This document shows, in pieces, positions 1 to 10,620 of a stretch of DNA of 64,000 nucleotides. Below the pieces are notes generated by a model. The model searched no databases. It was not told where the DNA came from and was given only the letters and a program-made list of their open reading frames with translations. Both the position numbers and the translations under genes were made by a program. Positions within the stretch are counted from its first letter, which is position 1. Each line of letters starts with the position of its first letter. This stretch comes from Anisodus tanguticus (taxonomy: Eukaryota; Streptophyta; Magnoliopsida; Solanales; Solanaceae): NCBI GenBank assembly GCA_034509755.1, contig CM067541.1, positions 29,649,504 to 29,713,503 of the forward strand, written 5' to 3'.

Positions 1-460
1 GGGGGCTTTCGAAGAACCCAGCATTTCCATGACACTCAAGAAAAGATAGCAAGTAACGCAAGAAGCGTGTCGAAGATGAAATGTCATGTGCGAGCAGGGG
101 TTTATTCTTAACTCTCTCTCCAATTAACGTCTCCAGACAGATCCTCTACACTCCAATTCAAAAGATGCAAAGGAGATGTGGAAGGTCTCTCGGAGGTCTA
201 AAGATGATGCGTAAGAAATATGTGCAGTAAAAGTTTGTTACTTTTAAGTTTTTTGAAAGCTTCAATGACATTTGATATAACTTCTATACTTGATCAAGTG
301 CATCAATTTACTGATATTTACTTCTAAGTTTAAAGACACAGACATAACCATACAGCCTAAAAGTGAATTAAGTTGGATAATTATTGCCAATCATTGCCAC
401 CTTCACGGAATAATTACAGGGGAAGAAGTTGTTGTACTTGAATACCGGCTTCGAGAATAA
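1..460 (+). pseudogene. Ty1/copia gag remnant, unit 1 (5' end outside window)
   Basis: This is the nucleocapsid/capsid precursor region of a copia element. It aligns along its whole length with the gag remnant of unit 2; the shared start 'gtgtcgaagatgaaatgtc' lies at 67 here and at 3380 there, 3313 bp apart. Translated in pieces it shows the copia gag pattern: a segment around 70-130 with a GFILNL-like stretch, and near 375-405 a segment reading like 'I(I)AKLPP', the hydrophobic patch before the basic helix. No frame stays open for more than a few dozen codons. The start codon side lies off the left edge. The assignment is firm for family, weak for exact ends. Confidence 0.6.
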
Positions 461-499
461 TTACAGAAGAAAGGACCTTAAAGTTGTAATACAGAGTCC

Positions 500-645
500 G
501 ATAAGATCATCCCGTCTAAGGCCGGGTCAGCCTCTTTGGAAAGGGCGTATCCGATGGAATGTTCAAACTAACTATCAATAAAGATGAAAGTTCCAATTAT
601 TCTTGTGTGCAATCTTTTGATTTAAGTTTTAATATATAGAAAGTA
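500..645 (+). pseudogene. GAG-pre-integrase remnant, unit 1
   Basis: This segment matches the better preserved copy at 3755-3935, where the translation contains GKGYVSDGMFKLTINKDESS, the signature of the GAG-pre-integrase domain that sits between protease and integrase in copia polyproteins. Here the same DNA has lost a few bases and the frame breaks inside the motif. Immediately downstream the sequence jumps to RT, so the integrase core is not present. Confidence 0.6.
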
Positions 646-649
646 CAAC

Positions 650-1440
650 TTGTTGGACAAGGATTTTAGCCAAAGGGAAGGAGAAGGTAGATTATTTTGA
701 TACTTATGCTCCCGTGGCTAGAATCTGTATCTATAAGAATATCGATAGCTTTTGCCTCTCGTATGATTTGCATATCTGTCAAAACGGTGTAAAAAACTCG
801 CTTTTCTAAATGGTGATTTTGAGGAAGAGGTGTGTATTTATGACAACCATCGAAGGTTTTGTCCTTCCGGTTATGAACATAAAGTTTGTAAGTTAGTTAA
901 ATCATTGTATGGTTTAAAACAAGCTCACATGAAGCAATGACATGAGAAATTTGATTATACTTGTTTTATCTAATGTATTTTATACATAACTACTGATTTA
1001 TTGTGTGTGCTTATTCTAAGTTTACAAAAGATTATGGTGTAATCTTGTGCCTTTATGTAGATGATACGTTAATCTTTGGAACAAAGACATAAATAGCATA
1101 AATGAAGTCGTGCTTATTTGAGTTCCCTCGTTTCAAAATGAAGGACTTAAATGAGGTTGATACCATATTGGGTATCAAAGCTAGAAGAAAGAGCGGGGTT
1201 ATTCCTTGAGTCGGCCTCATTATGTTGAGAAGATTGATAAGAAATTTGAACATTTGAACTTCTGCCAAGCTAACACTCCATATGAAACATCATGCAAACT
1301 CAGCAAGAAATGTTGAAGATCCGTATCGGCTAGATTATTATAGTGTACAGGTAATGATGAAAACATATTAGTTCTAGGCACTGACATTGCATTTGCAGCT
1401 TGCAAACTTTCTAGATTTACTAGTAATCCTGTACGCTTAA
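650..1440 (+). pseudogene. Ty1/copia reverse transcriptase remnant, unit 1
   Basis: Copia RT copies element RNA into DNA. Here it starts within the LVGQGF segment, followed by pieces of the 'DYFDTYAPVAR' and 'AFLNGD' motifs and by KVCKLVKSLYGLKQA near 890-925. The catalytic YVDD box is intact at 1054-1065, in the context LCLYVDDTLIFGT. The TILGIK segment follows at about 1165. Small insertions and deletions and stops break the frame many times, so no RT can be made. The N-terminal third of RT seen in units 3-5 (from FQEAMASR onwards) is absent because the deletion from pre-integrase ends inside RT. Confidence 0.78.
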
Positions 1441-2035
1441 CATTGGCTTAGCAATTGGAAGAATTTCTAGTTATTCGGTAAGAACCTAAAGTTGCGCTAT
1501 GCATTATGGAAATTTTCAATTGTGATTTCTAGGATATACTGGATGCCAGTTGGATATCTAGTGATGGAGATAATAAATCCACAAGTGGTCGGATTTTTAT
1601 GCTCGCTGGAAGCGTTGTTTCTTTGCCTCAAAGAAATGTATATGTATCACACATTCTACCATGCTGAAGCTGAATTTTTAGCTTTGGGGGCAAGAAAGAA
1701 GAAGAAAGAGTGGTCGTAGAAACATGTTATCGGGATATAAAGTTGTGGCCACAACCGATGCCGCCCATTTCTTTGCACCGTGATAGTGGAGGCAACTCTG
1801 CCTAGAGCTTATAATAAGATTTATAATGGTAAGTCTAGACACATCGGGCTTGAGACATGCGTATGTGAGACAAGCATTAGCCACTGGATTGTAACCGTGA
1901 TTTATGTAAGGTCTTGTAACAATTTGGCATCCTTTTATTAAAGGACTTCCAAGAGAGCTGATTTATGGAATAAGTCAAGAAATGGGTTTATACCATTGAA
2001 TTAATCAACAACAATGGAAACCCAACCTTTTTCTA
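1440..2035 (+). pseudogene. Ty1/copia RNase H remnant, unit 1
   Basis: RNase H removes the RNA strand of the replication intermediate. The copia pattern is visible in pieces: DASWISSDGDNKSTSG at about 1540-1590 (first catalytic Asp region), a degraded SWASKK-like stretch, a LALGA-like segment near 1675, then KIYNGKSRH-like and the CKVL..F...FTKGLP-like end near 1900-1960. Several stops and frameshifts interrupt it. The remnant is one of the more decayed of the five. Confidence 0.72.
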
Positions 2036-2476
2036 TGAATACCCATGGTTAAAAGGTTCAATGTGGTAATAACAAGTTGTTGATGACTGATTAGGTCACA
2101 CTAGTGTAACTATTGTTCTAGTGTATATTTTATAGGGGCAGAGTATGATACTTTGAATAGAATTTACAAAGGAAGAATTTCACTCTATATAGACACAAGA
2201 AGTGGTGCCTATTTCAACAAGAGTTTTGGGTCTAACTTTGTAACGTTTCTATGAAAACCAGGTGGAGCACACTACTACAATGGTGCTACCGATATGAACA
2301 TGAAAAGAATACTAGTGTTCGGGTCTTTCCCATTCTAGCATAAGGAATTTTGGCTCAAACGCTAGTTTTTCCATTAATTTCGCAAGTAGGATTTTAAGAA
2401 TCAGAATTAAGTGAAAGTTCAAATCGCAAGATACTTTCATCTAGCACTTTGTTAAATTGAAGACTCAAGTGGGGAT
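2036..2476 (+). other. Copia 3' non-coding region and polypurine tract, unit 1
   Basis: This is the stretch between the end of RNase H and the LTR. It is conserved across all units ('ggtcacactagtgtaac' at about 2094) but has no open frame. It ends in the purine run 'aagtggggat' at 2468-2476, directly before the LTR start, which is where plus-strand DNA synthesis is primed in LTR elements. A CCAGG pentamer at about 2258 is intact here but damaged in some other units. Confidence 0.7.
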
Positions 2477-3050
2477 TGTTGTATATAGTCTTCAATTAAG
2501 CTAGAAGATGCTGTGGCGGAGTTTGTCCCACATTGGAAGAATAAGAAAAGCTTGATGTGTTTATAAGTACTTTGTACTTGGTATATTAAATTGAAAAGAG
2601 TTCATTTAGTTGGGCTCAAACATGCATTGGGGTTGGATGTGTTTATAATTGGATTAATAATATGCTAATATATTATTAATCAAAGACTAGCACTTGGGCA
2701 CTTTGCACGCACTCCAAGCACTAGCTTAAATATCATGTTAATCTTTTTCCATTATCAAGTACTCAAGCATCGTTTCAGATCATTGAGGAACGTTGATTTC
2801 ATGAAAACTCACAATTGTTCATGTTAGGAAGATTACATTTGTTTCATTGAAAGATTACAATTGTTCTAGGTACTTGATTCATTTAAATATGAAATGGCAT
2901 AACATTAAAAGATCACTTGCAATCTATATCTTCCAACCCGTAGTAAACCTTCTTTTAGTTGGGCAAGCGGGCATGTTCATGAAGAACTTAATAAGTTGTC
3001 AGAAAATATGCCAGATTTAAGATCCCCGGGTACTAGTGTTAATCCCATCA
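2477..3050 (+). repeat. Copia LTR between units 1 and 2 (longest copy)
   Basis: It starts with TGTTGTATATAG, matching the TG start of LTRs, directly after the polypurine tract. It contains 'tgtttataagtac', a possible TATA-type element, near 2559. It is the only LTR in the region that continues past the break seen at 6202, 8859 and 11692. The 3' end is not certain: 'cccatcaaagcg' near 3044-3055 could be a degraded primer-binding site for initiator methionine tRNA, which would end the LTR near 3045. The gag start follows at 3182. Confidence 0.62.
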
Positions 3051-3181
3051 AAGCGATATAGTGGGCGCTAATATTATCCTAAGGTCGTGCAGAATCATCT
3101 CTGCCCCAATTTAACTTCTATTTATCTATTTCTTATCATACAGATCTCAATTTTGTAAAAAACAATCGTTAGGACAATATT

Positions 3182-3735
3182 ATGGAGAACACTATGAAGA
3201 TGTTTGGTAATGACATCGTGAAACTAGATCAAGCGATGGAACCACTTCACGTTGGAAGGAGAAGATGTACAGTTTCCTACTCACCGCTTTGAAATATCTT
3301 CTACATTCTGCATCCGAATTTGGGGCTGAAGAAACCAGTAGACAAGATAATGAAGTAGTGATAGTGAACGTGTAATGCCGTGTCGAAGATGAAATGTCGT
3401 GCGTAGGGTTTATTCTTAACCTCTCTCGATCGTCGTATGATCTCTACACTCCACCCGCATGCAGCGGAGACTGGAAGGCCTCCGGAGTGTCAAATATGAT
3501 GCAGTGTCAAAGGGCAGAAAAGTTTGTTACTTTTAAGTTTTTTGAAATTTTCTATGGTTGATGGCACCTCTATACTTGATCTGGCGTATGAATTTCGATA
3601 TTTATTTCTAAGTTTAGCACTCTGGACATAACCATACCGAAGGTGTTAATCAATGGAGGAATTATTGGTTAAATTGCCACCTTCTCGAATAGACATTTCA
3701 CAGAAGCAAGTTGTTGCACACTTCGAGGAATAATG
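3182..3735 (+). pseudogene. Ty1/copia gag remnant, unit 2
   Basis: It begins at an ATG at 3182 followed by MENTMKMFGNDIVKLD, then in shifted frames by segments like 'DGTT..RWKEKM' and LLTALK, the usual N-terminal pattern of plant copia gag. Further on come a FILNLSRS-like segment at about 3410, KFVTFKFF and a MVDGTSILDL-like segment around 3530-3580, and LLVKLPPS near 3665. At least four frame changes are needed to follow it, so it is dead. The order matches unit 1, with a constant offset of about 3313 bp. Confidence 0.68.
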
Positions 3736-3754
3736 GTTACGGGACAGAAGAATA

Positions 3755-3935
3755 GGGACGAGATGGGTCATGCACATGAGTCCCATAAGATCATCCTCGT
3801 TTGGTCTACCGGACTTGCCTCTTTGGGAAAGGGTTATGTATCCGATGGAATGTTCAAACTAACTATCAATAAAGATGAAAGTTCCAATTATTCTTCTTGT
3901 GTGCAATCTTTTTGATTTAAGTTTTAATATCAAGT
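3755..3935 (+). pseudogene. GAG-pre-integrase remnant, unit 2
   Basis: A frame open from 3733 to 3915 contains KIILVWSTGLASLGKGYVSD followed by GMFKLTINKDESSNYSSCVQ. This is the GAG-pre-integrase domain that precedes the HHCC zinc site of copia integrase. The expected HHCC and DDE integrase core do not follow. Instead the sequence passes within a few dozen bases into the 'QGF..REGVDYFDTYAPVA' part of RT near 3960. The same deletion is present in unit 1. Confidence 0.72.
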
Positions 3936-3939
3936 ACAA

Positions 3940-4735
3940 CCGAGAGTATAAGGATTTAAAGTAAAGGGAAGGAGTAGATTATTTTGATACTTATGCTCCT
4001 GTGGCTAGTAATAAACAATTATATGAATATTGATAGCTTTAGTCTCTCAGTATGATTTGTAATATCCATCAAACGGGTATAACCGCTTTTCTAAATGGCA
4101 GGATTTGGAAGGAAGAGGTGTGTATGAGACAACTCAAGGTTTTGTCCTACTCGGTTATGAACATAAAGTTTGTAAGTTAGTTAAATCATTGTATGGTTTA
4201 AACAACATGGGTTGTAACGACATGAGAAATTTGATTATGTCGTTTTTTTATCTAATGGTTTTATACATAACTCACTGGGACAGGTGTATATATTCTAAGT
4301 TTACAAAAGATTATGGTGTAATCTTGTGCCTTTATGTAGATGATATGTTAATCTTTGGAACAAACATAAATGGCATAAATGAAGTCAAAGCGTATCTTAG
4401 TTCCCTGCTTCAAAACGAAGGACTTAAACGAGGTTGATACCATATTGGGTATCAAAGTTAGAAGAAATAGTGGGGGTTATTCCTTGAGTCATCTCATTAT
4501 GTTGAGAAGATGCATAAGAAATTTGAACATTTGAACTTCAAGGAAGCTAACACTCCATATGAAACATCATGCAAATCTAGTAAGAATGTTAATATCCTAT
4601 GCCTGGCCTAGAATATGCTAGTGCAATAGGTAGCTTGATGTATGCTACACATTGCAATTAGTCTCTATATTGCATTTCCAGCTTGCAAACTTTCTAGATT
4701 TACTAGTGTTTGCATGGTACGAACATTACTACAGT
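3940..4735 (+). pseudogene. Ty1/copia reverse transcriptase remnant, unit 2
   Basis: The order of motifs is as in unit 1: DYFDTYAPVA near 3975, AFLNG near 4085, then KVCKLVKSLYGLN near 4160, the intact catalytic YVDD box at 4333-4344 (in VILCLYVDDMLIFGT), and a TILGIKVRRNSGG segment after 4437. The longest continuous piece is 4105-4437. Frameshifts lie before 4105 and at 4437, where the end of the SSLLQNEGLK segment shifts frame. An apparent CCTGG lies at about 4599. Confidence 0.8.
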
Positions 4736-5335
4736 TAATTGGAAGAATTTTTGGTTATTCGAGAAGAACCAAAAAGTTATGCTTTGCATTATGGAAATTT
4801 TCCAGTCACATTTGAGGGATATACAGATGCTAGTTGGATATCTAGTGATGGAGATAATAAATCCACAAGTGGTTGGATTTTTATGTTTCAGGTGGTGTTG
4901 TTTCTTGGGCCTCAAAGAAACAGACATGTATCACACATTCTACCATAAGCTGAATTTTTAGCTTTGGGGGCAGCAGGCAAAGGAAGCGGGTGAGGCTGAG
5001 AAATATGTTATTGGATATAAAGTTGTACACAACCGATGCCGTACCATTTCTTTGCACCTTTGTGATAGTGAGGCAACTACGTTTCAGAGTTTATAATAAG
5101 ATTTATAATGGTAAGTCTAGACACATCGTACTGAGACATTGCGTATGTGAGACAAAGCTAATAGCCGTACGGGATTGTAACCGTGATTTATGTGTAAGGT
5201 CTTGTAACAATTTGGCAAGTGCATCCTTTTCTACTAAAGGACTTCCAAGAGAAAAAACATCATGGAACAATAATGTCAATACATGGGCATTGACACTGAC
5301 TCAATTAATCGGCAACAATGGAAACTCAACCTTTT
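4736..5335 (+). pseudogene. Ty1/copia RNase H remnant, unit 2
   Basis: Fairly well preserved for this region. One frame (4739-4948) reads LVIREEPKSYALHYGNFPVT then DASWISSDGDNKSTSGWIF, the N-terminal catalytic part of copia RNase H. A second frame picks up RNMLLDIKL from 4990, and later pieces match 'YNKIYNGKSRH' and 'FTKGLPRE'. Frame changes fall at about 4945, 5030 and 5150. No complete enzyme can be made. Confidence 0.78.
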
Positions 5336-5787
5336 TCTAGGAATACCCAGTGACAAAAGGTTCAATGTGGTAATAATAAATATTGATGACCGATTAGGTC
5401 ACACTAGTGTGCACCATTAGTTCTAGTGTACATTTTATAAAGGTGAGTAATATACTCTTAATGAAATCTGTGCAATGGAAGAATTTCACCTATATAGACA
5501 CAAGAAGTGGTGCCGCTTCTAACAAGAGTTTTGGGCCTAACTTTTGTAAATGCTCTGCGAAACCAGGTGGAGCATACTACTACAATAAAGGTGCTACCTC
5601 GAGATGAACATGGACAAGAATTAATTGTGTGTTCACTTTCTCCGATTCTAGCATAAGGAATAACAAACGCTTTAAGCTCATGAAGTTCTTTATAGATTTG
5701 GAACAACTGTGAATTCAAGTGAAAGTTCAAATCGCAAGACACTTTCATCTAAGTTAATTTTTGTTAAATTGAAGACTAAGCGGGGAT
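5336..5787 (+). other. Copia 3' non-coding region and polypurine tract, unit 2
   Basis: It is homologous to 2036-2476 and equally without an open frame of note. It contains 'gaaaccaggtggagc' near 5560 and ends in the purine tract 'aagcggggat' at 5778-5787, where one G of the usual tract is replaced by C. Confidence 0.68.
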
Positions 5788-6201
5788 TGTTGTATATAGT
5801 CTTAAATTGTGTTTGTTAGGAAGATGTGTATGGGAGTTTGTCCCACATCGGAAGAATAAGAAAAGCTTGATGTGTTTATAAGTACTTTTGTACTTGGTAT
5901 ATTAAATTGAAAAGAGTTCATTTAGTTGGGCCAAACATGCATCGGGGTTGGATGTGTTGGCAATTGGATTAATAAGGCTCTAATATATTATTAATCAAAG
6001 ACTAGCACTTAGCACTTCTCTAAATGCACGTACACTAACACTAACTTAAATATCATTTAATCTTTTTCCATTATCAAGTACTGCTGACGTGTTTCAGATC
6101 GTTTTTTGAGGAAGGTTGATTTCATGAAATCTCACAATTGTTCATGAAAGATTACATTGTTTCATGAAAGATTACAATTGTTCATGAAAGGGTACTTGAT
6201 T
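5788..6201 (+). repeat. Truncated copia LTR at start of unit 3
   Basis: It starts TGTTGTATATAG after the polypurine tract and runs in parallel with the LTR at 2477 as far as 'gtacttgattc', where the two part. From 6202 the sequence is the integrase-RT linker of pol, so the LTR end, primer-binding site, gag, protease and integrase are all missing. The breakpoint is the same as at 8859 and 11692. Confidence 0.7.
6120..6191 (+). repeat. Short direct repeats in LTR, about 20 bp period
   Basis: Four imperfect copies of a 'ttcatgaaagattacaattg'-type unit lie directly before the LTR/pol breakpoint. Equivalent runs occur at 8777-8847 and 11610-11680, and a weaker one near 2803-2870. Confidence 0.7.
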
Positions 6202-7435
6202 CCAACCGTGTTAATGAGTCCTTGCAAATACCTCAAAGCAGAAACAAGTTCTAATGCTTCTCTTAACAGGTGATAGGTTAAATCCTAATGCTTCTAGTGA
6301 ACTTAGAAGGAGTGTAAGAGTTAGAAAGGAGAAGACTTTGGATTCGATTTCATAAATTCCCAAGCAATTTCCTTTCTTGTGGAAGGAAATAGAGAAGTTG
6401 TTACCAATAAAATCCAAATCGTTCTCAATGTTGAGAATGAGATGTGATGACCCAAAGACATTTCAAGAAGCAATGGCATCTAGAAGTTCAGCTTTTTGGA
6501 AAGAAGCAATAGATGACGAGATGGAGTCTTTAATGGCTAATAAGACTTGGGTCTTGTCGGACTTGCCTCCTGGCTCAAAGGCTATAGGATGTAAGTGGGT
6601 TTTTCGGGTAAAGAAGAGTGTGGATAATGAATCAATCAATGTTTTCAAAGCTAGGCTTGTTGGACAAGGATTTAGCCAAAGGGAAGGAGTAGATTATTTT
6701 GATACTTATGCTCTGTGGCTAGAATTGCATCCTATAAGAATATTGATAGCTTTAGCCTCTCTGTATGATTTGCATATTCATCAAATGGATGTAAAAACTG
6801 CTTTTCTAAATGGTGATTTAGATGAAGAGGTGTACATGAGACAACACGAAGGTTTTATCCTTAGGGTTATGAAACGTAAAGTTTGTAAGTTAGTTAAATC
6901 ATTGTATGGTTTAAAACAAGCTCCGAGAAGCAATGGCATGAGAAATTTGATTATGCTATTTTGTCTAATGGTTTTATACATATTTCTGTGACAGGTGTAT
7001 ATATTCTAAGTTTACAAAAGATTATGGTGTAATCTTGTGCCTTTATGTAGATGATATGTTAATCTTTGGAACAAACATAAATGGCATAAATGAAGTCAAA
7101 ACCTATTTGAGTTCCTATTTCAAAATGAAGGACTTAAATGAGGTTGATACCATATTGGGTATCAAAGTTAGAAGAAATAGTGGGGGTTATTCCTTGAGTC
7201 GGTCTCATTATGTTGAGAAGATGCTTAAGAAATTTGAACATTTGAACTTGAGGAAGCTAACACTCCATATGAAACATCATGCAAACTTAGTATGAACGGT
7301 GGAAGATGTGGCTCGGCTAGAGTATGCTAGTGCAATAGGTAGCTTGATGTATGCTACACATTGTACTAGGCCTGATATTGCATTTGCGGTTTGCAAACTT
7401 TCTAGATTTACTAGTAATCCGGGTACGAGAACATT
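6202..7435 (+). pseudogene. Ty1/copia integrase-RT linker and RT remnant, unit 3 (best preserved)
   Basis: The linker comes first (VNESLQIP-like, then ELRRSVRVRKEK), followed by a frame open from 6377 to 6991 that holds the N-terminal RT: FQEAMASRSSAFWKEAIDDE, KTWVLSDLPPGSKAIGCKWV, KARLVGQGFSQREGVDYFDT, then MDVKTAFLNGD, whose Asp is the motif A catalytic residue, and KVCKLVKSLYGLKQAP. A frame break at about 6960 is followed by 7035-7295 with YVDD at 7044-7055 and DTILGIKVRRNSGGYSLSRS, and by 7299-7538 with ASAIGSLMYATHCTRPDIAF. Other breaks include a frame change within the FDTYA segment near 6710. It is clearly copia RT and clearly not functional. Confidence 0.87.
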
Positions 7436-8040
7436 GGCGAGCAATTGGAAGAATTTTTGGTTATTTGAAAAGAACCGGAAGTTATGCTTTGCATTATGGA
7501 AATTTTCAGTGTACTTAGCAGGGATATACGTATGCTAGTTGGATATCTAGTGATGGAGATAATAAATCCACAAGTGGTTGGATTTTTATGCTCGGTGGTA
7601 GTCTTGTTTCTTGGGCCTCAAAGAAACGAGACATGTATCACATTCTACCATGGTGGCTGAATTTTTAGCTTTGGGGGCGACGACGAAAGAAGCGAGTGGG
7701 TGAGAAATATGTTATTGGATATAAAGTTGTGGCCATGGCAAATTACTTCCGACCAATTTCTTTGCTTGTGATAATGAAATATCTTGTCTAGAGCTTATAA
7801 TAAGATTTATAATGGTAAGTCTGAGACCGCATCGAGTTTGAAGACATGCGTATGTGAGACGATTAATATCAGCGGGATTGTAAGCTTGTGATTTATGTAA
7901 AGGTCTTGTAACAATTTGGCAGATCCGCTTTTACCTAAAGGACTTCCAAAGAAAATGATTTATGGAACAAGTCAAGAAATGGGCTTGACCAGTTTAGATC
8001 AATACGGCCAACAATGGAAACCCGACCTTTTTCTGAATAC
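7436..8040 (+). pseudogene. Ty1/copia RNase H remnant, unit 3
   Basis: Pieces of copia RNase H in the expected order: ASWISSDGDNKSTSGWIFML at about 7533-7592, SWASKK near 7612, a LALGA-like segment near 7665, YNKIYNGKS near 7796, and a FTKGLP-like end near 7930. Indels disrupt the frame at least five times. The damage is spread along the domain and is not a single lesion. Confidence 0.76.
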
Positions 8041-8467
8041 CCGTGGTTAAAAGGTTGATATGGTAATAGCAAATTTGATGGTGATTAAGTCACACTAGTG
8101 TAACTATTGTTCTAGTGTATGTTTTATAGGGTGAGTAATATACTCTTATTGAAAGTCCAGGGTAATGGAAGAATTTCACCTATATAGACATAAGAAGTGG
8201 TCATAGACTTCTAACAAGTGTTTGGAGTAGAACTTTTTGTAAATGTCTATGAAACGGGTGGAGCACATGGCCATAATGGTGCTACCTCGATATGAACATG
8301 GAAAGAATAATTGTGTGTTCGAGTCTTCAGTTCTAGCATAAGAATTTTGGCTCAGCGCTTTAAGCGCCATTAATTTACGTTAGGATTTTGGTAGCAACTA
8401 AGTGAAAGTTCAAATGTGAAGATACTTTAAGTACTAGCACTTTATTAGGTGAGACTAAGTGGGGGAT
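8041..8467 (+). other. Copia 3' non-coding region and polypurine tract, unit 3
   Basis: It is homologous to the same region of the other units. It ends in a well-formed purine tract 'aagtgggggat' at 8457-8467. At about 8248 'gaaacgggtggagc' replaces the 'gaaaccaggtggagc' of units 2 and 4, one of several places where a CCAGG-like pentamer differs between copies. Confidence 0.68.
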
Positions 8468-8858
8468 TGTTGTATATAGTCTTCAATTGTGTTTGTTAGG
8501 AAGATGTGTATAGAGGTTTACATCCCACATTGGAAGAATAAAGAAAAGCTTGATGTGTTTATAAGTACTTTTGTACTTGGTATATTAAATTGAAAAGAGT
8601 TCATTTAGTTGGGCCAAACATGCATTGGGCTTGGATGTGCTTATAATTGGATTAATAATATGCTAATATATTATTAATCAAAGACTAACATAGCACTTTG
8701 CACGTGCACGAACACGAGCTTAAATATCATTTAATCTTTTGCTGTTTTTTTTTTTTAAAAAAAAAAAAACGTTTATTTCATGAAAAGTCACAATTGTTCA
8801 TGAAAGAATACATTGTTTCGTGAAAGATTACAATTGTTCATGAAAGGGTACTTGATTC
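8468..8858 (+). repeat. Truncated copia LTR at start of unit 4
   Basis: It starts TGTTGTATATAG and parallels 5788-6201, ending at the same LTR/pol breakpoint. It differs from the unit 3 copy by the T-run/A-run palindrome at 8745-8769. Confidence 0.7.
8745..8769. repeat. T12/A13 homopolymer palindrome
   Basis: Twelve T are followed directly by thirteen A, a self-complementary run. It replaces 'ccattatcaagtactgctga' and neighbouring sequence present at the matching point of the LTR near 6070. The same replacement (T11/A9) occurs at 11583-11602. Confidence 0.8.
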
Positions 8859-10083
8859 CAACCGTGTTAATGAGTCCTTGCAAATACCTCAAACGAGAAA
8901 CAAGTTCTAATGCTTCTCTTAACGGTGATAGGTTAAATCCTAATGCTTCTAGTGAACTTAGAAGGAGTGTAAGAGTTAGAAAGGAGAAGACTTTGGATTG
9001 ATTTCATAAATTCCCAAGCAATTTCCTTTCTTGTGGAAGGAAATAGAGAGTTGTTACCAATAAAATCCAAATCGTTCTCAATGTTGAGAATGAATGTGAT
9101 GACCAGACATTTCAAGAAGCAATGGCATCTAGAAATTCAGCTTTTTGGAAAGAAGCAATAGATGACGAGATGGAGTCTTTAATGGCTAATAAGACTTGGG
9201 TCTTGTCAGGACTTGCCTCCTGGCTCAAAGGCTATAGGATGTAAGTGGGTTTTCGGGGGTAAAGAAGAGTGTGGATAATGAATCAATCAATGTTTTCAAA
9301 GCTAGGCTTTGTTGGACAAGGATTTAGCCAAAGGGAAGGAGTAGATTATTTTGATACTTATGCTCATTGTGGCTAGAATTGCATCTATAAGAATATTGAT
9401 ATCTTTAGCCTCTCTGTATGATTTGCATATTCATCAAATGGATGTAAAAGCTTGCTTTTCTAAATGGTGATTTAGATGAAGAGGTGTACATGAGACAACT
9501 TTGAAGGTTTTGTCCTTCCGGGTTATGAAATATAAAGTTTTGTGTTAGTTAAATCATTGTACCTGGGCGAAACAAGCTCCGAAGCAATGGCATGAGAAAT
9601 TGACATATTGTTTATCTAATGGTATTATACACAAATCATTTAATGTGGGATATATTCTGACTTTACAAGATTATGTAATTCATCTTTTATGTAGAGATTA
9701 TATGTTAATCTTTAACAAATATAAATGAAGTAAATGCCTATTTGAGTTCCTGCTTTAAAATGAAGGACTTAAATAAGGTTGATACCATATTGGGTATCAA
9801 AGTTAGAAAATAATAGTGAGGTTATTCCTGAGTCACTCTAAATTGATGTTTGAGAAGATGCTTCCGTAAATTTGAACATTTGAACTTCTGGCCAAGGCCT
9901 AACTTACTCCATATGAAACATCATGCAAATCTTAGTATGAATAGTGGAAGATACGTAGCCCATTTAGAATATGCTAGTGCAATAGGTAGATTGATGTATG
10001 CCACACATTGTACTAGGCTCCTTATTGCATTTTATAAACAGAACTTTTCTAGATTAACTAGTAATCCTGTACGTATTATTGGC
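8859..10083 (+). pseudogene. Ty1/copia linker and RT remnant, unit 4 (heavily damaged)
   Basis: It has the same order as unit 3. The linker SSNASLNGDRLNPNASSELR is readable in the frame open to 9001. The RT N-terminus follows (FQEAMASRNSAFW near 9110, KTWVLSG near 9193, LVGQGF-like near 9305, AFLNGD-like near 9455). The catalytic box is broken: at 9688-9699 the DNA reads tat-gta-gag-att, so YVDD has become YVEI with a frame shift. The later segment SAIGRLMYATHCTRL is at about 9976. Base changes and indels are denser here than in units 3 and 5. Confidence 0.82.
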
Positions 10084-10620
10084 GAGCAATTGGAAGAATA
10101 TTAGGTTATTTGAAAAAGAACCAAAATATGCTATCCATTATGGAAATTTTCCAACCTGTACTTGGAGGGATATATGATGCTAGTTGGATATCTAGTGATG
10201 GAGATAATAAATCCGTCAAGTGGTTGGATTTTATGCTCTGGTGGTGGTGTTACCGTCCTAAAGAAACAGTATATGTATCACACATTCTACCATGGAAGCC
10301 AATTTTAGTCAGGCAGACAAAGAAGTATAGTGTTCAGAAATATGTTATTGGATATAGAATTGTGGCCACAACCGATCTCCAGCCTATTTCTTTGCACTGC
10401 GGATAGTGAGGCAACTATGTTTGCGCTTATAATAAGATTTATAATAGTATTCAGACACCACCGACAGGTGACAGGTTAATAATCCGACGGGATTGAAACG
10501 TGATTTATGTAAGGTCTTGTAACAATTTAAGATCCTTTTACTAAAGGACTTCCAAGAGAAATGATTTATGGAACAAGTCAAGAAATGGGCTTGCAGACCG
10601 CTTGAATTAATCAACAACAA
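10084..10620 (+). pseudogene. Ty1/copia RNase H remnant, unit 4
   Basis: DASWISSDGDNKS is readable at about 10177-10216, followed by damaged 'SGWIFM' and 'STMEAEF' regions and by an FTKGLPRE-like end near 10530. The stretch around 10430-10500, where YNGKSRH-type sequence is expected, is largely rearranged. The domain is dead. Confidence 0.7.

Noticed and set aside
6110..6200. CRISPR-like pattern of short repeats with spacers
   Set aside because: The repeats are imperfect and about 20 bp long, with no unique spacers of constant length, and they lie inside a plant LTR.
6377..6991. 204-codon copia RT frame considered as a functional gene
   Set aside because: It begins in the middle of the linker at a non-native Met and ends by frameshift before YVDD, and the rest of RT and RNase H is in other frames with stops. 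It is a pseudogene piece.
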